This document shows, piece by piece, positions 1-7,717 of a stretch of DNA of 11,814 nt (the stretch's first letter is position 1; each line of letters starts with the position of its first letter). This DNA comes from Smittium mucronatum (taxonomy: Eukaryota; Kickxellomycota; Harpellomycetes; Harpellales; Legeriomycetaceae). Below the pieces are notes generated by a model that had not been told where the DNA came from, did not search any database, and saw only the letters and a list, made by a program, of their open reading frames with translations. Both the position numbers and the translations under genes were made by a program. The stretch is from the NCBI GenBank assembly GCA_001953115.1, contig LSSL01001604.1, positions 1-11,814 of the forward strand, written 5' to 3'.

Positions 1-254
1 TTTTCTTCTATTTTTTTGATCAGAAATTCCGAATTAACACTCTTAAATTTAATACTACCAGATTTAGACCCTCTTCTAATATTGGAAATTACATTACCGG
101 AATATATCCAGCCATATGCAGTGGACATATAAATATTATGAGCTGATATCAGAATGTGAAAATAGTTTCCATTTTCAGCCGATTTTATTACTGCTATTCT
201 GACAGATAAGGATATTTCTTTTATTTCCCTCTGGATATAGGAAAAACAACTGCT
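1..254 (-). CDS. Partial, possibly broken, unrecognised gene running off the left edge
   Basis: The minus-strand frame is open for 84 codons, from just after a TGA at 255-257 to the window edge, so the 3' end lies outside. The island is G/C-richer than its surroundings, and many codons start with G or A as in real coding sequence. Readable stretches include SVRIAVIKSAENGNYFHILI, a YGWIYSG motif and a basic RRGSKSG segment. The first in-frame ATG is at 126-128, which would leave only about 42 codons here. A better-placed ATG at 256-258 lies in another frame, which stays open to a TGA at 175-177, so a frameshift between about 178 and 254 would join them. That makes a decayed gene likely. The opposite strand is also open for about 47 codons at 1-142 but looks less coding-like. 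No family was recognised. Confidence 0.4.
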
Positions 255-420
255 TCATTATTAATGCTTGGTTACATTTAAAATAAATTTAAAAAAAATT
301 GTTTCTATTTTTAGAAAACTCATATATTTTCAACCCGATATTTATACAATTTTTATAAAAAAGCAAACTTAGAAACGAAATATTTATGTAAGCTTTTATA
401 TTCCAAAGAGAACGTACTTT
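175..420 (-). pseudogene. Upstream frame of the left-edge gene, interrupted
   Basis: A second minus-strand frame is open from 420 down to a TAA at 289-291 (43 codons). It continues in the same frame from 288 through an ATG at 256-258 to the TGA at 175-177 (37 codons). It overlaps the frame of the edge gene over 178-254. It could be the N-terminal part of that gene separated by one stop and one frameshift, or chance. Readable pieces include KVRSLWNIKAYINIS and MKQLFFLYPEGNKRN. The single separating stop sits next to an eight-base homopolymer run, where indels are common. The function is unknown. Confidence 0.25.
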
Positions 421-538
421 TTAATACATGGGAATTTTTATTCATCAGAAATTCTTATTCTCACTTAAATTTTGGATTTTCATGATAAAATATTGTAAAA
501 AAATTGTGAGATGTGACAAAATACCTTTAAAAAATATT

Positions 539-673
539 TTAGATTTTTTTAATGGAAATATTCTCATGTTTTTTTTTAGCTATAGGAACATAATTCCTTA
601 TTGAGAGCCAATAAATTTGCATATACTCATTTTCTGCTCTGTACACTAAAATTTTGTAAAATAAGCTTAGAAA
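539..673 (-). pseudogene. Short coding remnant, unrecognised
   Basis: The minus strand is open for about 44 codons, ending at TAA 539-541, over a locally G/C-richer patch at 560-640. The translation is hydrophilic and protein-like, including VYRAENEYMQIYWLSIRN and a lysine-rich end. There is no starting ATG. Frames of this length are expected by chance in DNA this AT-rich, so only composition and position, upstream of other minus-strand frames at 1-420, argue for it. It could be a further exon-like piece or decayed 5' portion of the left-edge gene. Confidence 0.2.
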
Positions 674-740
674 TTACCACCTATTTTTTTCTCTAAACAT
701 AAAATTAACCTATAAATTATTAAAATTTTATTTAAAACTA

Positions 741-900
741 TTTGGATTCACTTTTTTCCAGTTTAAATTCACTTTTACATTAATTAGGTGCATTGAGACC
801 AAATTGGATTCACTTATTCCGAATTAATTTTCACTTTAATTTGATTTGGTTGCGTTTTTTCTAAATTGGATTCACTTTTTTTTTATTTGCTTTCACTTTT
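741..900. repeat. 62-bp tandem repeat with about 21-bp subunits
   Basis: The word TTCACT occurs at 747, 768, 809, 830, 871 and 892. The spacings are 21, 41, 21, 41 and 21, so the unit is 62 bp and about 2.6 copies are present, starting near 741, 803 and 865. Each unit opens with (t/a)TTGGATTCACTT. The third subunit lacks TTCACT but keeps a related word: TTAGGTGCATT at 784 and TTTGGTTGCGTT at 845. The subunit length is about 20.7 bp. Because 62 is not a multiple of three and stops are frequent, this is not a protein repeat. Units 1 and 2 align without gaps apart from substitutions. Confidence 0.75.
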
Positions 901-1730
901 TCCCAATTTGCCTTAGAAAAGTTGAAGTAAAACTATTTTTTGTGTAAGCTTTTCCATCACTATAAAATACCTGTTTTTGAAGCTAGATAGGTAGAATATT
1001 AATTTTTAAATTTATTTTCATATATTTCTATATTTATTCCAGCTGATTTTTCTTAATGAGTTATAAAATCATAAATTAATAAAATGTCTTTAAAAATTTA
1101 AATATTTAAATTTAAGATCTTCAAGTATGAAATTTTATCTAAATAAATTGGTATCTAAAATAATTTAAATAATTATAAACCAACCTTCTATATTAGTTTA
1201 GCAAAATTTTGTGAAAAATTGATTAGTAATTCTCTTTTTTTTTTCTAATTTTCTTTGAACTCAAAGATATTTATTTTTAATTCTAAAAATACCCCTTCTA
1301 TAATTATATTTCACTTATGGGCTTCAGAAATATTTTTTATAGGTTGAAATCAGCTTTTATAAAAATTAAAATTAAAAATCATCATATGAGCTTAAATTTC
1401 AATCAATTTTTTTTGATTTTATCGGCTTTTCCATAATTTTTCCAAATATCTTTAAACTTTTTTATCTATTTTTACTTTTTTAATTTTTTTTATTATCAAT
1501 TTTTAATTTCGATAAATTGTTTTTATGTTTAAAATTTTGATAAAACAAATTTATTTAAACCTTTCGGAGGCCAAATTTCTTCAAAAATAATTGGCAAAGA
1601 TAATAGAATTTTTTTTTCATATAAAATTGGCATATTATGTAATAAAAGCATGATTATTTATAATGTAAAAAGTTATGGGATGAGATTTTTACTTAGTCAA
1701 AACTTCATTCTACTTGGATAAAATGATCAC
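901..1730. other. AT-rich spacer, nothing recognised
   Basis: This stretch is dominated by A/T homopolymers and short AT words. No G/C-rich island, coherent open frame, RNA gene or repeat was seen on either strand. Confidence 0.6.
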
Positions 1731-2110
1731 ATATTGGCCAGAATATGCCATTTATTCTGACTTAAGTTATAAATATAGGCTGCTATGAGAAGATATTGGT
1801 CGAAAATGTCAGCCTTTATGATCATTTTTACCGATAAATAATGTAACTATTTGAACAGGAAGGTTATTATTCTCAAACACAGTTATATGTTTTGGTTTTA
1901 ACCGTTAATATTGGTCAAAAGTAGGCGTTTCTTAGCCCAGTATTTAGTTCGCAAAAAGTTACCATTTATAGACAGATAATGTTTTTTTACTGACAAAAAA
2001 ATAGAACTGTATTTATAGCTACTAATATTGGTATAAAAATTGTATATTTATGACCCAATGCCACTGCATAAATATTTACTTTTTCTACAAAAAAACGATG
2101 TTTTGATTTA
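1731..2110. repeat. Ancient degenerate tandem repeat, about 60/117-bp period
   Basis: The anchor ATATTGG recurs at 1731, 1793, 1908 and 2025, with spacings of 62, 115 and 117. Each anchor is followed by a related segment: a few A/T bases, then a TTTATGA-CCCA-like word about 20 bp later (TTTATGATCA at 1815, CTTAGCCCA at 1931, TTTATGACCCA at 2046). Each of the last three anchors is preceded by a gttata or ctgtat word. Units 2 and 3 also share an ATGTTTT word at offsets 71 and 73. The patch is G/C-richer than its flanks. On the minus strand several units are briefly open (for example KVNIYAVALGHKYTIF), so a decayed repeat-encoding gene cannot be excluded, but stops occur in all frames. Confidence 0.45.
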
Positions 2111-3596
2111 TTTACTAAATTTGATACCGATGTAATTTTATTTTAAAACACATAACATAATTTATGTTATTCTAAATAAATATTCTTTTGTTAAATTTTT
2201 AATAAAATTTTTGAGTAAAATCTTGGCTAAGAAAAATTTTTTAGCCTCCGTTACCTTGCCATTTTTTATATGATGGCCCCTAAAAGGACTAAATATTAGC
2301 AAAAATATATAAAAAATATAAAAATTGTAATAATTTAAATATTCAATAATAAATTAATAAATTTCTGGAATATATATTTATTCATTTTTTTAAAAAAAAA
2401 GTCTAACTAATATATTTCAAGTGAAATAATTATATTATGAAATTATATTTTGAGTTAATATAAAATAATTTTGAATAAAAAAGGTTAAAATCGAAAACCC
2501 TCAAAACATAAAAAAGTTAGGCGAGTTTGATTCTCGTAGGTAATTTTCATCCAATAATTTGATATTAATAATAAAAAAATGGACTATAATTATTTGAGAA
2601 AAAAATTTGACATTTTATATTTTAGTTTTTATGATATTTCACTAAAATAATCCTTAAAAATTACAAAAAATCAAACAAAAATTTTGTCCTAAGCCTATAA
2701 ATATTCATAATCTAAGGAATAAAAAAAATTAAGTTTTATGAATAAAAAAATCATTTTTTTTTTTGCATATACAAATTAATAATTTTTGACTTTATCACTT
2801 TAAAAATATATTCCGCCTACAAGATTAACAGCGTTAGTACTTAAAGATGAACACTTTAATTTTTATATAATTATGATATGTTTAATATTTTAAAGGTTTT
2901 TATTACCATTTAGCTTATTAAAAACAAAGAAGTGTTGTTTTTAAGCTTTTTTTATCAGTGAATCATAATTTGATTATTAAATTTGATTATGTAAGAAATT
3001 TATAATATGAAAATAAAATGTTATTTTGTAGCAAATTCGATTTAATTTTAATTTCCTGTAATTTTTTAATCCGGGATATTCATATTTTTTCACAAATTCA
3101 TATCAAAAATTTAAAAAAATTGCTTTTTTCTTTAAAAATGATAATAATTAAATAAAAAAATACAAATTAAAGAGAAAAAATAACTGAAATTATTTTTAAT
3201 AATTTTTATAATTTAGAAAATAAAATTTATATCAAATAAAATAATTATTTTAATATTGGTAAATAGGATTTAATGTGGTATTTATATAGCTTAATCTGAT
3301 AAAATGAGCAGTTTCGACTATAAAAAATCATTCTAAAAAAACTAAATTATAAAAATTCCATTATAAGAATATAAATTTATCTTAAATTTCTGTTTAATAA
3401 TCAAATGATTTGCAATTTTTTAATAAAAATGTTATCTATTTTCAAATGAAATTATTGGGATTATCTTAGGGTAATTTAACCAAAAAATTTAGAAATAATT
3501 TATAACTTACTTTTGAAAAATATTTATATTTAACAAAGGGCAAAAAATGAGTTATGTCTAAATTTTTTTTTTTAAGAATAGCCACTATAATATTAA
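2111..3596. other. AT-rich spacer with two small hairpins
   Basis: No gene-like frame was found. The stretch contains an inverted repeat at 2225-2246, a tRNA T-arm-like hairpin at 2521-2537 and a small G/C-richer patch near 2812-2850, where only about nine codons read coherently. The rest is A/T homopolymer and simple AT sequence. Confidence 0.6.
2225..2246. repeat. 22-bp near-palindrome
   Basis: The arms GGCTAAGAAA and TTTTTTAGCC pair over ten positions with one G-T wobble. The site sits at the left of a small G/C-richer patch (2225-2285). A stem-loop or a symmetrical protein site is possible. No function is assigned. Confidence 0.4.
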
Positions 3597-3949
3597 GTAG
3601 GGAAGAAATATATATATACTGATTGTAATATTTTCCAGATAGCTACCATAGTATCAGATGGATTGATATTATCTCTGATCCATCTGATATTCCAAACAAC
3701 AAGACTCTTGGATCTGACTGTATTCCCAATGATTTCGGAAGTTTGCGATGACGGAAAAGACTCCAAAATCGAAATAGGAGAAAGAAAATTTCAAAATATA
3801 ATCTTAATGTAAGATTATGGGAATGCTGACCAATATGGATTCTATTATTGTATCTTGAGTCCTGAAAAGAGATTATTTGTATGACCTCAATAATTATCGA
3901 AATATTTTATATATCTAAACTCTTTCGAAGCCTTAATTTAAAATTTTAG
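3597..3949 (+). pseudogene. Decayed gene, unrecognised
   Basis: A G/C-rich island (about 37% over 3661-3720) is readable on the plus strand. One frame is open from 3597 to a TAA at 3810-3812 and continues to a TGA at 3882-3884, giving 94 codons with a single internal stop. The part from 3741 on looks most protein-like, with EVCDDGKDSKIEIGERKF and DYGNADQYGFYYC, rich in charged residues and with many codons beginning with G. Over 3629-3748 a second frame is also open and protein-like (WIDIISDPSDIPNNKT), and a third runs from ATG 3881 to TAG 3947-3949. At least one frameshift is therefore likely. The minus strand is open for 87 codons over 3646-3906, so the strand is not certain. The plus strand is preferred for its composition. 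No family was recognised. Confidence 0.38.
3652..3689. repeat. Perfect 12-bp inverted repeat (stem-loop)
   Basis: TATCAGATGGAT at 3652-3663 is matched exactly by its reverse complement at 3678-3689, with a 14-nt loop. The stem extends by one G-T and one A-T pair (3650-3651 with 3690-3691). It lies inside the coding remnant. Mixed-composition arms this long are unlikely by chance in so AT-rich a sequence. Confidence 0.65.
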
Positions 3950-3960
3950 CCACCAAACAG

Positions 3961-4000
3961 TTTCATATCGATAGAAAATATGAAAAATTAGTCAATTTTC
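3961..4000. repeat. Stem-loop with an alternative pairing
   Basis: TTTCATAT at 3961-3968 pairs exactly with ATATGAAA at 3978-3985. The second arm can instead pair downstream: TATGAAAAATT with AATTTTCATA, with one bulged base. The two folds are mutually exclusive. The left arm context AGTTTCATATCG resembles the hairpin at 4518-4549. It sits just after the remnant ending at 3949. Confidence 0.4.
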
Positions 4001-4198
4001 ATACTCTTTTTTAAATTAATAAAATTCTCTGCATGTTGTTCAAATTGTACAAAATTCCCTGTAGATAAAAACATACAATAAAAAAACATAAAAATTCTAT
4101 AGTTAATTTAGTAAAGCTATAGTAAAAGTGTAATATATCGACTTTATATTAAATTTAATGCAATAGATATCAGTGAAAAGTTATTTAACGAGGCTTGA

Positions 4199-4471
4199 TA
4201 TCCTTTTAGATTTTTTCAAATGGATTCTATAATTGATTTTGATGCCTTCAAACCTACTGGTCACCTATTTTGGCTGCAAAATGGTTTTCCAGACTCGTGC
4301 ATACTCTTTAATTTCTATACTTAAGATATTTTCAATCCTAAAAAAGTATATTTCCGGCTATTTTTTGTTTAAATATACTGTAATTATTTTTTTTCAATGA
4401 TTCCCGAGCAATTACCAGAATGATCCCAAGATATATTGGCTATAAATAAAATTGTTGATTGTTTAAATTAA
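4199..4471 (+). pseudogene. Decayed gene fragment, unrecognised
   Basis: One plus-strand frame from 4199 to TAA 4469-4471 reads as about 90 codons with only three internal stops (4322, 4370, 4421), where about nine are expected. It includes an ATG at 4220-4222 followed by MDSIIDFDAFKPTGHLFWLQ, then a lysine/phenylalanine stretch, then MIPEQLPE and SQDILAINKIVDCLN. The first and last parts are the G/C-richer ones. The minus strand in the same codon phase is also partly coherent, which is normal for purine-any-pyrimidine codons, so the strand is inferred. It may belong to the same dead gene as 3597-3949 and 4633-4920. No family is assigned. Confidence 0.35.
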
Positions 4472-4517
4472 TGGAAAATGGTTTAAATGTATAAAAATGC
4501 GGTGTTGTGAATACCAC

Positions 4518-4549
4518 AGTTTTCATATCGTTAAATCTTATATGAAAAT
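4518..4549. repeat. Perfect 9-bp stem-loop
   Basis: TTTTCATAT at 4520-4528 pairs exactly with ATATGAAAA at 4540-4548, with an 11-nt loop. It is followed by an A run (4553-4560). It shares the left-arm sequence AGTTT(T)CATATCG with the hairpin at 3961. Confidence 0.5.
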
Positions 4550-4632
4550 GCTAAAAAAAATTAAAATAATGATCGGTATATTTAATCGATATATATAATT
4601 ATAATTAAATGGGAATTCTCAGATGTCATTAA

Positions 4633-4920
4633 AAAAACAAAATAAAAGTAAACAGGACACTCTATGCTGTTTATAGCATCTATAAACGGTTTGAAGTGCC
4701 GTTTTCTCTAAGAATAAAATTCAATTATTTGGCTTTGATGTTTATTTGCTATTCTTGTGGCAAATATCTCGGTATGAGAAAAGCTAGAGGCAAAAAAAAT
4801 CCAAATAAAATGGACAAATATCTTCGGCTGAATTTTATTTTGGGTCATATTAATGCTGTTGTATCATTCAATGCCAAAATAGGATTAAATTCAGTCTTAT
4901 TAAAAACTGTTATGATATAA
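4633..4920 (+). pseudogene. Longest open frame (95 codons); unrecognised, possible transposase N-terminus
   Basis: The plus-strand frame is open from 4633 (after TAA 4630-4632) to TAA 4918-4920. This is the longest stretch without a stop in the window. There is no ATG near its beginning. GTG 4696 is a poor eukaryotic start and the first ATG, at 4738, would leave 60 codons. The translation carries a CYSCGKYLGMRKARGKK segment, a CxxC pair followed by basic residues, then MDKYLRL and GHINAVVSFNAK. A CxxCG-x4-M pattern before a DKY-like word recalls zinc-binding N-termini of IS1595/ISXO2-type transposases. The second cysteine pair is absent, so this is only a suggestion. The minus strand is also open for about 50 codons here. 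It is more likely a remnant than a working gene. Confidence 0.35.
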
Positions 4921-4946
4921 AATGTGCATATCACAAATTTTCAAAA

Positions 4947-5135
4947 TTAAATTTTTTTGATTTCCTGCTTTAAAAGAGGCTTAATAGGGCTAAGATGACC
5001 ACCTGAATAACTGAAAGTGCAAGAAATTATGTAGATAATAAGTGTTAAAAATTCGAAATTTGAAAATATTATAGTCTCAGTCAAAAGAAGAAAAAATAAA
5101 AATAACCAAAATAAAATTATTGGGTATACATTCAA
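4947..5135 (-). pseudogene. Hydrophobic open frame, strand uncertain
   Basis: The minus-strand frame is open for 62 codons from a TTG at 5133-5135 to TAA 4947-4949 and has no usable ATG. The N-terminal half is almost all Phe/Leu/Ile, which follows from T-rich sequence and resembles a membrane segment. The C-terminal part, SYSGGHLSPIKPLLKQ, lies in a G/C-richer patch (4960-5030). The plus strand over that patch reads KRLNRAKMTT, stop, ITESARNYVDNKC, which is hydrophilic and equally plausible as a decayed continuation of the plus-strand remnant ending at 4920. It is treated as a coding remnant of undecided strand. Confidence 0.22.
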
Positions 5136-5308
5136 TCGATATATTTAGAATAAATAAAACTAGAAAAATCTTAAATAGTTGATTATTGGCCTGAAAATTA
5201 GAAATAAGGCATCCCTAAAATACAAACATAACCCTTCGTATCTTTTAAATTCTATTTAATATTAAATTTTTATAACCATGATTTTAAACAAAATATACCC
5301 TACTAAAA

Positions 5309-5330
5309 AACAGTTTCTCCTGAAACTGTT
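5309..5330. repeat. Perfect 9-bp stem-loop with 4-nt loop
   Basis: AACAGTTTC at 5309-5317 pairs exactly with GAAACTGTT at 5322-5330, with loop TCCT. It lies just beyond the 3' end of the minus-strand pseudogene (5333-5664) and between plus-strand and minus-strand remnants that converge. A role as a 3' end element is conceivable but not shown. Confidence 0.55.
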
Positions 5331-5332
5331 GA

Positions 5333-5664
5333 TTACATCATATTAAATTTATTACGATCTGATATTAAACGAAACAAGACGAGTGGACTGTTAACACCTA
5401 CACCAATCCGTCATATATCAAAATTTCTTTCGAAATTCAATGGATCTCCTTTGCGATAATTGGTAAAATCATCGGGGGGTATAAACATAATTTGAATCGG
5501 CTTCATTTTGAAACCTTCTATATTTGTATTATGCTTGATAAAGTCAAATTTCCTATTGAAATCGTCATTTACAGATATCTTAAATTTTTCAACAACCTTC
5601 TTAAAAATATGACCTCAAGATATGTGTATGGTATGTCCTTACAGATAAGCTTAGAGATGAGATT
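5333..5664 (-). pseudogene. Clear frameshifted pseudogene, unrecognised protein
   Basis: This is the most convincing dead gene in the window. On the minus strand, one frame is open from 5664 and reads ISKLICKDIPYTYLE to about 5618. The neighbouring frame takes over at 5614 and runs 67 codons to a TGA at 5411-5413, with VVEKFKISVNDDFNRKFDF, GFKMKPIQIMFIPPDDFTNY and RKGDPLNFERNFDI. After that TGA the same frame continues 25 codons (RIGVGVNSPLVLFRLISD) to TAA 5333-5335. One frameshift near 5614-5618 and one nonsense codon therefore explain everything. Composition and amino-acid use are those of a soluble, charged protein. No start codon or family was identified, and the 5' part is probably lost beyond 5664. 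The plus strand has a 50-codon shadow at 5307-5456. Confidence 0.6.
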
Positions 5665-6717
5665 TTATTAAAATTCTACTTTTTTGTTTTTTTTAAATTA
5701 ATATATAGCATATTTTTGTCTTAAAAATAAATATTTGTAATTAACCCCCCACTTTCTAAATAGATTTAAATTATTTGCAAACCAGAAAAATTTTCCAAGT
5801 AAATAATTATAAGTATAAGATACCAGTAACAAATATATGAAAATTTTAAAATTTTGAATTAAATTTCAGTAAAATTTTAAAATATAATTATAAAATGAAG
5901 ACTATGCGGAAAAAATAATATGGAATGATAGCAGTAATTATCTGTGAGACAAAAAAAATTAAATAAAGCTTGTATCATAAATCCGAGCCAAAAAAAATTT
6001 ATAAGAAAAATTATTAAACTCATCTAAATAACTGGGGCCCTATAATATATTTACTCAATTTTTTTTTTTTTAATTTCAAAAATTATATTTGTAATTAGAA
6101 AAAAAATAAATAGAATTAAAAATTAATAAAAAAAATTCTATTACAGAAAAAAAAAATCATTAATTTTTACCATAGAACAATTTTTTACATTGATTCTCTA
6201 ACTAATATAATAAATAATAGCTCAATCTATTCAATATTTTTCACAAAAATATAAAACATTAAGTATAAGTATTAATATTTTCAATTTTATACCACATATT
6301 TCAATTGATTATTAAAATTATGCTAATTTTAAAATAATTTTTTTTATCTTAGAATGCCTCGATAAAAAACATATGTATTAGAAAATATTTTATTTATTTC
6401 TAATTCACTTAAATTTTTTAAATCTTTATAATTTTTCTAAACCATTTCATTATTAATTTTTCAAAAAGAGCGATTTTACTGATAAATCAAATAAAATTAC
6501 CCTAACTCTTAAAAAAATTAAAATTGTAATGCTAAACGCGTAATCCGGGCTTTAAAATGATTTTTTGAGCTGGAAATAAAAAAAATACATCTAAATACTT
6601 AAGAAAAAATCATTTTTATAATCTTATAGTAACGGAATTGTTCAAAAGCATTTCATATTACAAATTTGCTATAAATCTATAAATAATAGTTAAAATGAAC
6701 TCTACAAATATAATTTT
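5665..6717. other. AT-rich spacer, nothing recognised
   Basis: Long A/T runs dominate. The only departures are a C6 run at 5745-5750, a GGGGCCC word at 6034-6040 and a small mixed patch at 6525-6575 (CTAAACGCGTAATCCGGGC). None forms a coherent frame or RNA fold. Confidence 0.55.
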
Positions 6718-7020
6718 TCAATTCCAAATCCAACTTATAACTCTCAAAACCTTTAAACATACTCTCGGACTCTTTTTTTTTGGCTACTGACGCATCATCT
6801 TACTATTTATTACTTTATTCTTTTCATACTCCTCAATTTCCACCCTTCCACTTCTGTTAAATATTAAACCTACCCATTTATCCTTTCTTTAGAATCAAGC
6901 TCTCTCCCTAATTCATTTTTTTTTAATTATTTAAGGCTATTAAACCCTTATAATTTTTCTATATCTTTTTTTTTCAATGTTCAGTCTGTTTTTTTTCAAA
7001 CAATTTTTTTTGTATAACAT
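6718..7020 (-). pseudogene. Multiply frameshifted coding remnant with strand-biased composition
   Basis: Over 6725-6960 the plus strand is rich in C and very poor in G, so the minus strand is purine-rich as expected of a sense strand. On the minus strand a frame open from 6888 reads KDKWVGLIFNRSGRVEIEEY and KNKVINSKMMRQ to a TAG at 6784-6786. It continues in frame PKKKSPRVCLKVLRVISWIW to TGA 6718-6720. Just upstream a second frame (6920-6873) reads KNELGRELDSKERING. A further frame from ATG 7018-7020 reads MLYKKNCLKKNRLNIEKKRY. Joining them needs at least two or three frameshifts and one stop. The 5' portion is lysine/asparagine-rich and may be chance. No family was recognised. Confidence is higher for 6718-6920 than for the rest. 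Confidence 0.42.
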
Positions 7021-7717
7021 GTAAAAAAACATTTTCATTTAATGAATATTTTTGTAATTAGCTTTATAAAAAATTTGATGGCATATTGTAATTTATTACT
7101 TAAAAGTTCTCTATTTAGTAAATATGGTTATGGTTATTTTATTCCATAGTGAATAACACCCAAAAAAATTTTATCCCTCTTGATTTGAAATTTGAAAGCA
7201 CTATATTGAGTTAAAATAAACAAGGAAATTCTCTACATTTACAATTTTTCCCTAATAATTTTCACTTTTCAAGGCTTGTGAGTTAATCAATTTTTGAAAT
7301 TTTAATTATATTGAAGAAATTTAGGTATATTAAATTTTTCATTACCTGAAATTTGATATTTTTATGAATAATACCTAATATTATTTACATATATACCTTG
7401 TTAGGTTTTTAAAAAAAACTCGTTTTTCTTTTAAAAATCCAACCATTATCTAACATAAATATTTAAACAAAATGAAAAATTTATATATACGCAAAAATTT
7501 ATAATTTATAGTTCATAATTATTTTTATTTTTAGTTAATTCTTACGAAAAATTATGCTCTGTGTAACATCAATATTGTACGGGCATAAAAAAATAATTAT
7601 GATTATACTTAATACAGTATTTTTTTTAAAAAAAAAAAAAAAATCTCAAAATACATTAGTTAAATTTCTAAATTAAATATATACAACTATTTACGGGTAT
7701 CTCTTGATTTATTAAAA
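7021..7717. other. AT-rich spacer with a T8-A16 tract
   Basis: No coherent coding frame was seen. T8 (7620-7627) is followed directly by A16 (7628-7643), the longest homopolymer block in the window. A small mixed patch at 7552-7587 was not interpretable. Confidence 0.55.

Noticed and set aside
741..900. CRISPR-like array
   Set aside because: The units are contiguous and degenerate, with no constant repeat separated by unique spacers and no cas genes, in apparently eukaryotic DNA.
3619..3640. Possible intron 3' end (TATTTTCCAG) before the coding island
   Set aside because: No matching GT donor with a readable upstream exon was found, and pyrimidine-AG strings are common in T-rich sequence.
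3646..3906. 87-codon open frame on the minus strand
   Set aside because: It has no ATG and its translation is rich in Phe/Leu/Arg/His and poor in Lys/Glu/Asp, while the plus strand over 3741-3881 has far better coding composition. It is kept as the alternative strand for the same remnant, not as a separate gene.
5307..5456. Plus-strand frame of about 50 codons (VDYIILNLLRSDIKRN)
   Set aside because: It lies opposite the much longer and more coherent minus-strand pseudogene and ends inside it, so it is treated as a shadow.
5474..5750. G6 (5474-5479) and C6 (5745-5750) runs as paired element ends
   Set aside because: The G6 run is explained by two proline codons of the minus-strand pseudogene, and the flanks of the two runs do not match as inverted repeats.
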